NCBI GenBank assembly: GCA_964449375.1
Contig: CAYVAS010000023.1
Coordinates: 1 to 35,183 of the forward strand
DNA length: 35,183 nt
From: JAFDWI01 sp964449375
GTDB taxonomy: Bacteria > Actinomycetota > Acidimicrobiia > Acidimicrobiales > Iamiaceae
Direction: 5' to 3'
Below the pieces are notes generated by a model. The model ran no database searches. It was not told where the DNA came from and saw only the letters and a list, made by a program, of their open reading frames with translations. Positions 31,438 to 35,183 of the stretch are shown here, one piece after another; within the stretch, counting starts at the first letter, position 1, and each line of letters begins with the position of its first letter. The translations under genes and the position numbers were made by a program.

Positions 31438-32156
31438 TGCTGGTGCTCGGGCTGACCACCTCCACCCCCCAGATCGGCGTGGCCCTCGCCGACGACGACG
31501 GGCTGCGGGCCGCGACCGCCACCGTGCGCGGCCGCCACCACGCCGAACTGCTGGCGCCCGCCATCGTCGAGGTCTGTGAGGCCGCCGAGGTGACCGTCGA
31601 CCAGGTCGATGTCGTCGCGGTGGACACCGGGCCCGGCCTGTTCACCGGTCTGCGGGTCGGGGTGGCCACGGCCAAGGCGGTGGCCTTCGGGATGGACCTT
31701 CCCGTGGTGCCGGTGTCCAGCCTCGACCTGCTGGCCTTCGGCTACCGCTATGTGGCGCGGCGGATCACCGCCACCATCGACGCCCGCCGGGGTGAACTGT
31801 TCGTGGCTTCCTACGTGCCCGTGCCGGGCGGGATCCAGCGGGTGAGCGAGCCGCACACCGCCACCGCGGAGGAACTGGCCGCCGAGCTGCAGGCCGAGGA
31901 GGGCACCCACCTGCTGGTGGGCAACGGCGCCCCGCGCTACGCCGACACCTTTGCCGCCAACGACCGGGTCGAACTCGCCGACGCCTCCTTCCCCTCCCCG
32001 GCCGCGTTGGTGGCTTTGGCCCACGCCCGGGCCCGGCGGGACGACGGGGAACGTCCCGAAGGGGTGCGCTGCACCTACCTGCGCGAACCCGACGCCCAGA
32101 TCAACTGGCAGACCCGCGACGGCCGGGTCGGCGCGCCCGGCACGGTGGAGCCGTGA
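31437..32156 (+). CDS. tsaB: tRNA t6A biosynthesis protein TsaB
   Basis: Inactive ASKHA-fold partner of TsaD. 239 residues. It begins LVLGLTTSTPQIGVALAD, with RHHAELLAPAI and the VDVVAVDTGPGLFTGLRVG signature, then ITATIDARRGELFVASY. The metal ligands of TsaD are missing, as usual for TsaB. It overlaps tsaE upstream and rimI downstream (GTGA), so the four genes tsaE-tsaB-rimI-tsaD are coupled. Confidence 0.95.
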   Translation: MLVLGLTTSTPQIGVALADDDGLRAATATVRGRHHAELLAPAIVEVCEAAEVTVDQVDVVAVDTGPGLFTGLRVGVATAKAVAFGMDLPVVPVSSLDLLAFGYRYVARRITATIDARRGELFVASYVPVPGGIQRVSEPHTATAEELAAELQAEEGTHLLVGNGAPRYADTFAANDRVELADASFPSPAALVALAHARARRDDGERPEGVRCTYLREPDAQINWQTRDGRVGAPGTVEP

Positions 32157-32764
32157 GCTCCCCGGAGGCCACCACCGGCCCGACCTCGGCCGCGACCGGT
32201 GCCGGATCCGCCGTCGAGCCCGTCGACCCGGCGACGGTGCCCATCACCCTGGCGCCCATGCGCCGCCGGCACCTGCGCGGGGTGGTCGCCCACGAACGCG
32301 CCGTGTACGCGCAGCCCTGGACGGTGCCGCTGTTCCTTTCGGAGCTCGCCCGTCCCGAGACCCGCAGCTACGTGATCGCCCGGGCCGGGGCGGTGCTGGT
32401 CGGCCACTGCGGGGTGCTCTACATCGAGGACGAAGGGCACGTGACCACCGTCGTGGTCGCCCCGGACTGGCAGGGGCTGGGGATCGCCACCCGGATGCTG
32501 CTGTACCAGTTCGCCGACGCCACCGCCCGCGGCGTGGACGCGCTCACCCTCGAGGTGCGACTCGCCAACGCCCGGGCCCAGGAGCTGTACCGACGCTTCG
32601 GCTTCGTGCCCGCGGGCATCCGCAAGGGCTACTACGCCGAGACCGGCGAGGACGCGCTGATCATGTGGGCCCACGACATCGCCTCGGATGCCGCGCTGGA
32701 CCGGCGCGCCGCGATCGAGGCGACGCTGGCCACGCCCACCCGGCTGGACACCGGCCGCTCGTGA
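32153..32764 (+). CDS. rimI: Ribosomal protein S18-alanine N-acetyltransferase (RimI-like GNAT)
   Basis: GNAT acetyltransferase of 203 residues, longer than E. coli RimI (148) because of a ~40-residue Ala/Thr/Pro-rich N-terminus. The acetyl-CoA loop is VVAPDWQGLGIATRML (the Q/RxxGxG/A motif), then LEVRLANARAQELYRRFGFVPAGIRKGYY, which is the RimI C-terminal pattern. Its place between tsaB and tsaD is the conserved actinobacterial one. It starts at GTG 32153 overlapping tsaB; its stop overlaps the tsaD GTG. Confidence 0.9.
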   Translation: MSSPEATTGPTSAATGAGSAVEPVDPATVPITLAPMRRRHLRGVVAHERAVYAQPWTVPLFLSELARPETRSYVIARAGAVLVGHCGVLYIEDEGHVTTVVVAPDWQGLGIATRMLLYQFADATARGVDALTLEVRLANARAQELYRRFGFVPAGIRKGYYAETGEDALIMWAHDIASDAALDRRAAIEATLATPTRLDTGRS

Positions 32765-33795
32765 GCGCCGACGCGCCCCGGTCCGGGTTCGCCGTGGACG
32801 ACGACACCTGCATCCTGGCGGTGGAGACCTCCTGCGACGAGACCGCCGCGGCCGTCGTGATCGGCGGTGACCGGATCTCCTCGTCGGTGGTGGCCAGCCA
32901 GATCGACGAGCACGCCCGCTTCGGCGGGGTGGTGCCCGAGATCGCCAGCCGGGCGCACCTGGAGTGGTGCGTGCCGGTGATCGACCAGGCCATGGTCGAG
33001 GCCGGGGTGGAACCGTCCCGGATCGACGCCGTGGCCGCCACCTACGGGCCCGGACTGATCGGTGCGCTGCTGGTGGGGGTGTCCACGGCCAAGGCGTTGG
33101 CGGTGGCCTGGGACGTGCCCTTCATCGGGGTGAATCACCTGGAGGGCCACCTGGTCGCCGGGTCTCTGGAGCACGACGATCTGGTATGGCCCCAGGTGGT
33201 GCTGGTGGTGTCGGGTGGGCACACATTGTTGGTGGCGATGCGGTCGCCCACCGAATATGAGGTACTGGGTGAGACCCTCGACGACGCCGCCGGTGAGGCC
33301 TACGACAAGGTCGCTCGGTTTCTGGGCCTGGGCTATCCCGGAGGCCCCGTGATCGACCGGCTCGCCGCCGAGGGCGACCCGGAGGCCCTGGACCTGCCCC
33401 GGGCGATGCGCGGTGACAATCTGGACTTCTCGTTCTCGGGGCTGAAGACCGCGGTGGTCGACGCGGTCCGCAAGAACCCGGGAATGGCCGCCGCCGATGT
33501 CGCCGCGAGTTTCCAGGCGGCGGTGGTGGACGTGCTGGTGGACAAGACCCGGCGGGCCGCGGCGACGACCGGAGCCCGGGGCATCGGCATCGGCGGTGGG
33601 GTGGCGGCCAACTCGGCGCTGCGGGCGCGCATCGCCGAGGTCGCCGCCGAGGACGGCCTGCAGGCCTACCTGCCGTCGCGGGCGATGTGCACCGACAACG
33701 CGGCGATGATCGGCGCGGCGGCCTGGCACCGGCTGGGCCTCGACGGCCCCTCGCCCCTCAGCCTGGGCGCCGAGCCGGGCCTGGGACTGGGCTGA
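32761..33795 (+). CDS. tsaD: tRNA N6-threonylcarbamoyladenosine transferase TsaD
   Basis: Catalytic subunit of t6A synthesis. 344 residues from GTG 32761. It has the N-terminal ILAVETSCDETAAAVV, VVPEIASRAHLE, the metal-binding NHLEGH with His126 and His130, and VVSGGHTLLV. GETLDDAAGEAYDKVAR and FSFSGLKTAV follow, then IGIGGGVAANSALR and MCTDNAAMIGAAAW, which supplies the third metal ligand. All expected motifs are present. It ends the coupled tsa cluster. Confidence 0.97.
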   Translation: MSADAPRSGFAVDDDTCILAVETSCDETAAAVVIGGDRISSSVVASQIDEHARFGGVVPEIASRAHLEWCVPVIDQAMVEAGVEPSRIDAVAATYGPGLIGALLVGVSTAKALAVAWDVPFIGVNHLEGHLVAGSLEHDDLVWPQVVLVVSGGHTLLVAMRSPTEYEVLGETLDDAAGEAYDKVARFLGLGYPGGPVIDRLAAEGDPEALDLPRAMRGDNLDFSFSGLKTAVVDAVRKNPGMAAADVAASFQAAVVDVLVDKTRRAAATTGARGIGIGGGVAANSALRARIAEVAAEDGLQAYLPSRAMCTDNAAMIGAAAWHRLGLDGPSPLSLGAEPGLGLG

Positions 33796-33856
33796 AAGAC
33801 CCGCCGCGCGCTGCCCGTGCAACTGGCAGGTGCGATCTCTGCAAGACTTGTCGGCG

Positions 33857-34081
33857 ATGGGGTTGTTCTCGAGACGCCGGAACGCGGGCTTCGACCCGGA
33901 ACTGTGGTCGGACGCCGACCAGCGGGCCCGGACGCGCGGTGACGGGTCCTGGTTCGACGACCTGGACACCGACGAGGGGACCTTGGAGGATCTGGAGACC
34001 AACGCCGGCGCCCAGTTCGACGACAGCGACGCGGCCTGGCTCGGCGACGACCCCGGACATCGGGCCCGCGACCGGTCCTGA
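33857..34081 (+). CDS. Small acidic protein, unknown
   Basis: 74 residues from ATG 33857: a basic start, MGLFSRRRNAGFDPELW, then an acidic part rich in Asp, Glu and Trp (SWFDDLDTDEGTLEDLE). Third codon positions are nearly all G or C, as in the flanking genes, which supports coding. A GTG start at 33830 would add nine residues. No ribosome binding site is obvious. It lies 61 bases after tsaD and before the groES regulatory region. Family not recognised; no catalytic motif. Confidence 0.55.
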   Translation: MGLFSRRRNAGFDPELWSDADQRARTRGDGSWFDDLDTDEGTLEDLETNAGAQFDDSDAAWLGDDPGHRARDRS

Positions 34082-34089
34082 CGCTCGCT

Positions 34090-34104
34090 GCCCCGCGGTG
34101 GGGC
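34090..34104 (+). terminator. Possible terminator hairpin before groES region
   Basis: GCCCC-GCGGT-GGGGC forms a 5-bp GC stem with a 5-base loop, eight bases after the small gene's stop. There is no T-tract. It would separate the tsa operon from the heat-shock operon. Confidence 0.35.
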
Positions 34105-34209
34105 GCGCCCCTCGCCGACTGAGGAACCGCCAGACCGGACCGCGGTGGCGCCGTTTCGTACCGCTCGGCTCCGCAACGTGATGATCGGCCGAAATTCGAT
34201 CGGCAGCTT

Positions 34210-34236
34210 TTGGCACTCTCGGCTTGCAAGTGCCAA
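34210..34236 (+). promoter_or_regulatory. CIRCE element 1 (HrcA operator)
   Basis: TTGGCACTC, nine bases, AAGTGCCAA, against the consensus TTAGCACTC-N9-GAGTGCTAA. HrcA, the repressor that binds it, is not encoded in this window. The right half overlaps the predicted -35 of groES. Confidence 0.9.
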
Positions 34237-34252
34237 TTCGGCACCGTAGGCT
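34224..34252 (+). promoter_or_regulatory. groESL promoter
   Basis: TTGCAA (34224-34229), 17 bases, TAGGCT (34247-34252). The -35 lies in CIRCE 1 and the -10 ends inside CIRCE 2, so bound HrcA would block polymerase. The predicted start is near 34259 and leaves a leader of ~118 bases before groES. Confidence 0.65.
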
Positions 34253-34277
34253 GGCAGTCGCCCGGTGAGAGTGCCAA
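34251..34277 (+). promoter_or_regulatory. CIRCE element 2 (HrcA operator)
   Basis: CTGGCAGTC, nine bases, GAGTGCCAA. The right half is near perfect and the left half has changes, so this copy is probably the weaker one. It starts 14 bases after CIRCE 1 ends. Confidence 0.8.
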
Positions 34278-34376
34278 CACCGATCCGGGAGTGGTCCCCG
34301 ATGCCGAAGCCACCGCTGCGGTGCGGCCTCGGGCCCGAATCCGAACGCAACCCTCTGTAGGACCAAGGAGTCGTCC

Positions 34377-34670
34377 ATGAGTTTGCAGCCTCTCGAAGAT
34401 CGCATCGTGGTGAAGCCCAGCGATGCCGAGCAGACCACCGCGAGTGGTCTGGTCATCCCCGACACCGCCCAGGAGAAGCCCCAGCAGGGCACCGTCCTGG
34501 CCGTCGGCCCGGGCCGTCGGTCCGAGACCAGTGGCGAGATCATCCCGGTCGACGTCGGCGAGGGCGACACCGTCGTCTACTCCAAGTACGGCGGCACCGA
34601 GATCACCGTCGACGGTGACGATGTCCTGATCCTGAACGCTCGCGACGTCCTCGCGAAGATCACCAAGTAG
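34377..34670 (+). CDS. groES: Co-chaperonin GroES
   Basis: 97-residue lid subunit that caps the GroEL ring. It has the N-terminal LEDRIVVKPSDAEQTTASGLVIPD including the mobile loop, GTVLAVGPGRR, and GDTVVYSKYGGTEITVDGDDVLILNARDVLA. The ATG has AAGGAG six bases upstream. It is preceded by two CIRCE operators and followed 15 bases later by groEL. The usual length and motifs leave no doubt. Confidence 0.98.
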   Translation: MSLQPLEDRIVVKPSDAEQTTASGLVIPDTAQEKPQQGTVLAVGPGRRSETSGEIIPVDVGEGDTVVYSKYGGTEITVDGDDVLILNARDVLAKITK

Positions 34671-34685
34671 GAGAAGCAAGCAGAC

Positions 34686-35183
<498 letters not shown>

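Noticed and set aside
34189..34206. GCCGAAATTCGATCGGC as a third copy of the hairpin repeat
   Set aside because: Only GAAATTCG is shared; the arms and ATGTC centre are absent. It is a short chance palindrome near the groES operators.

Overview
The window is GC-rich and gene-dense, with GTG starts, overlapping stop/start junctions and TAnnnT-type -10 hexamers, which fits an actinobacterium. The gene order glmS-acpS-...-nnr-alr-alpha/beta hydrolase-tsaE-tsaB-rimI-tsaD-groES-groEL is the conserved Actinomycetota arrangement. A crotonyl-CoA carboxylase/reductase with methylmalonyl-CoA epimerase, an AftB-like GT-C glycosyltransferase and an oversized GlmS suggest a deep-branching group such as Acidimicrobiia; that placement is inference.

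Layout. (1) 1-7411, minus strand: ABC ATPase (cut by the window edge), an ABC-type membrane protein with a 152-residue Asp/Glu/Trp tail, a SAM methyltransferase, an AftB-like membrane glycosyltransferase, then mce and ccr. Acetyl-CoA acetyltransferase diverges from ccr at 7615. Together ccr, mce and the thiolase are the core of an ethylmalonyl-CoA route for C2 assimilation or supply of ethylmalonyl/methylmalonyl-CoA. (2) 8808-9030: a hairpin after the thiolase gene, then a very good sigma-70-type promoter driving what looks like an unannotated structured small RNA with a C-rich loop. (3) 9047-13239, minus: recR, ybaB, dnaX, terC, preceded by the SRP RNA gene (13379-13475, minus) and, divergently, tRNA-Ser(GGA) (13573-13658). 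(4) 13771-19337: a GT-C membrane glycosyltransferase, a giant 1160-residue GlmS and AcpS, bracketed by two nearly identical long hairpins (a dispersed repeat). (5) 19338-26484, minus: a non-conserved block with two lipoproteins, a secreted metzincin-type zinc protease of clearly lower GC, a K+ channel with tandem RCK domains, a small membrane protein, a luciferase-like oxidoreductase and an alpha/beta hydrolase. (6) 26620-35183, plus: nnr, a CBS-domain protein, alr, an alpha/beta hydrolase, the t6A genes tsaE-tsaB-rimI-tsaD, a small acidic protein, and groES-groEL behind two CIRCE operators.

Most notable: the giant GlmS keeps its glutaminase and isomerase residues, but has a ~140-residue insertion in the glutaminase domain and appears to have its C-tail catalytic lysine displaced ~110 residues downstream, followed by a ~190-residue unknown extension. 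Next are the candidate small RNA at 8903-9027, the dispersed hairpin repeat, and the acidic Trp-punctuated tail of the ABC membrane protein. No CRISPR array, transposase, integrase or phage gene was seen. All assignments come from reading the sequence without database searches.
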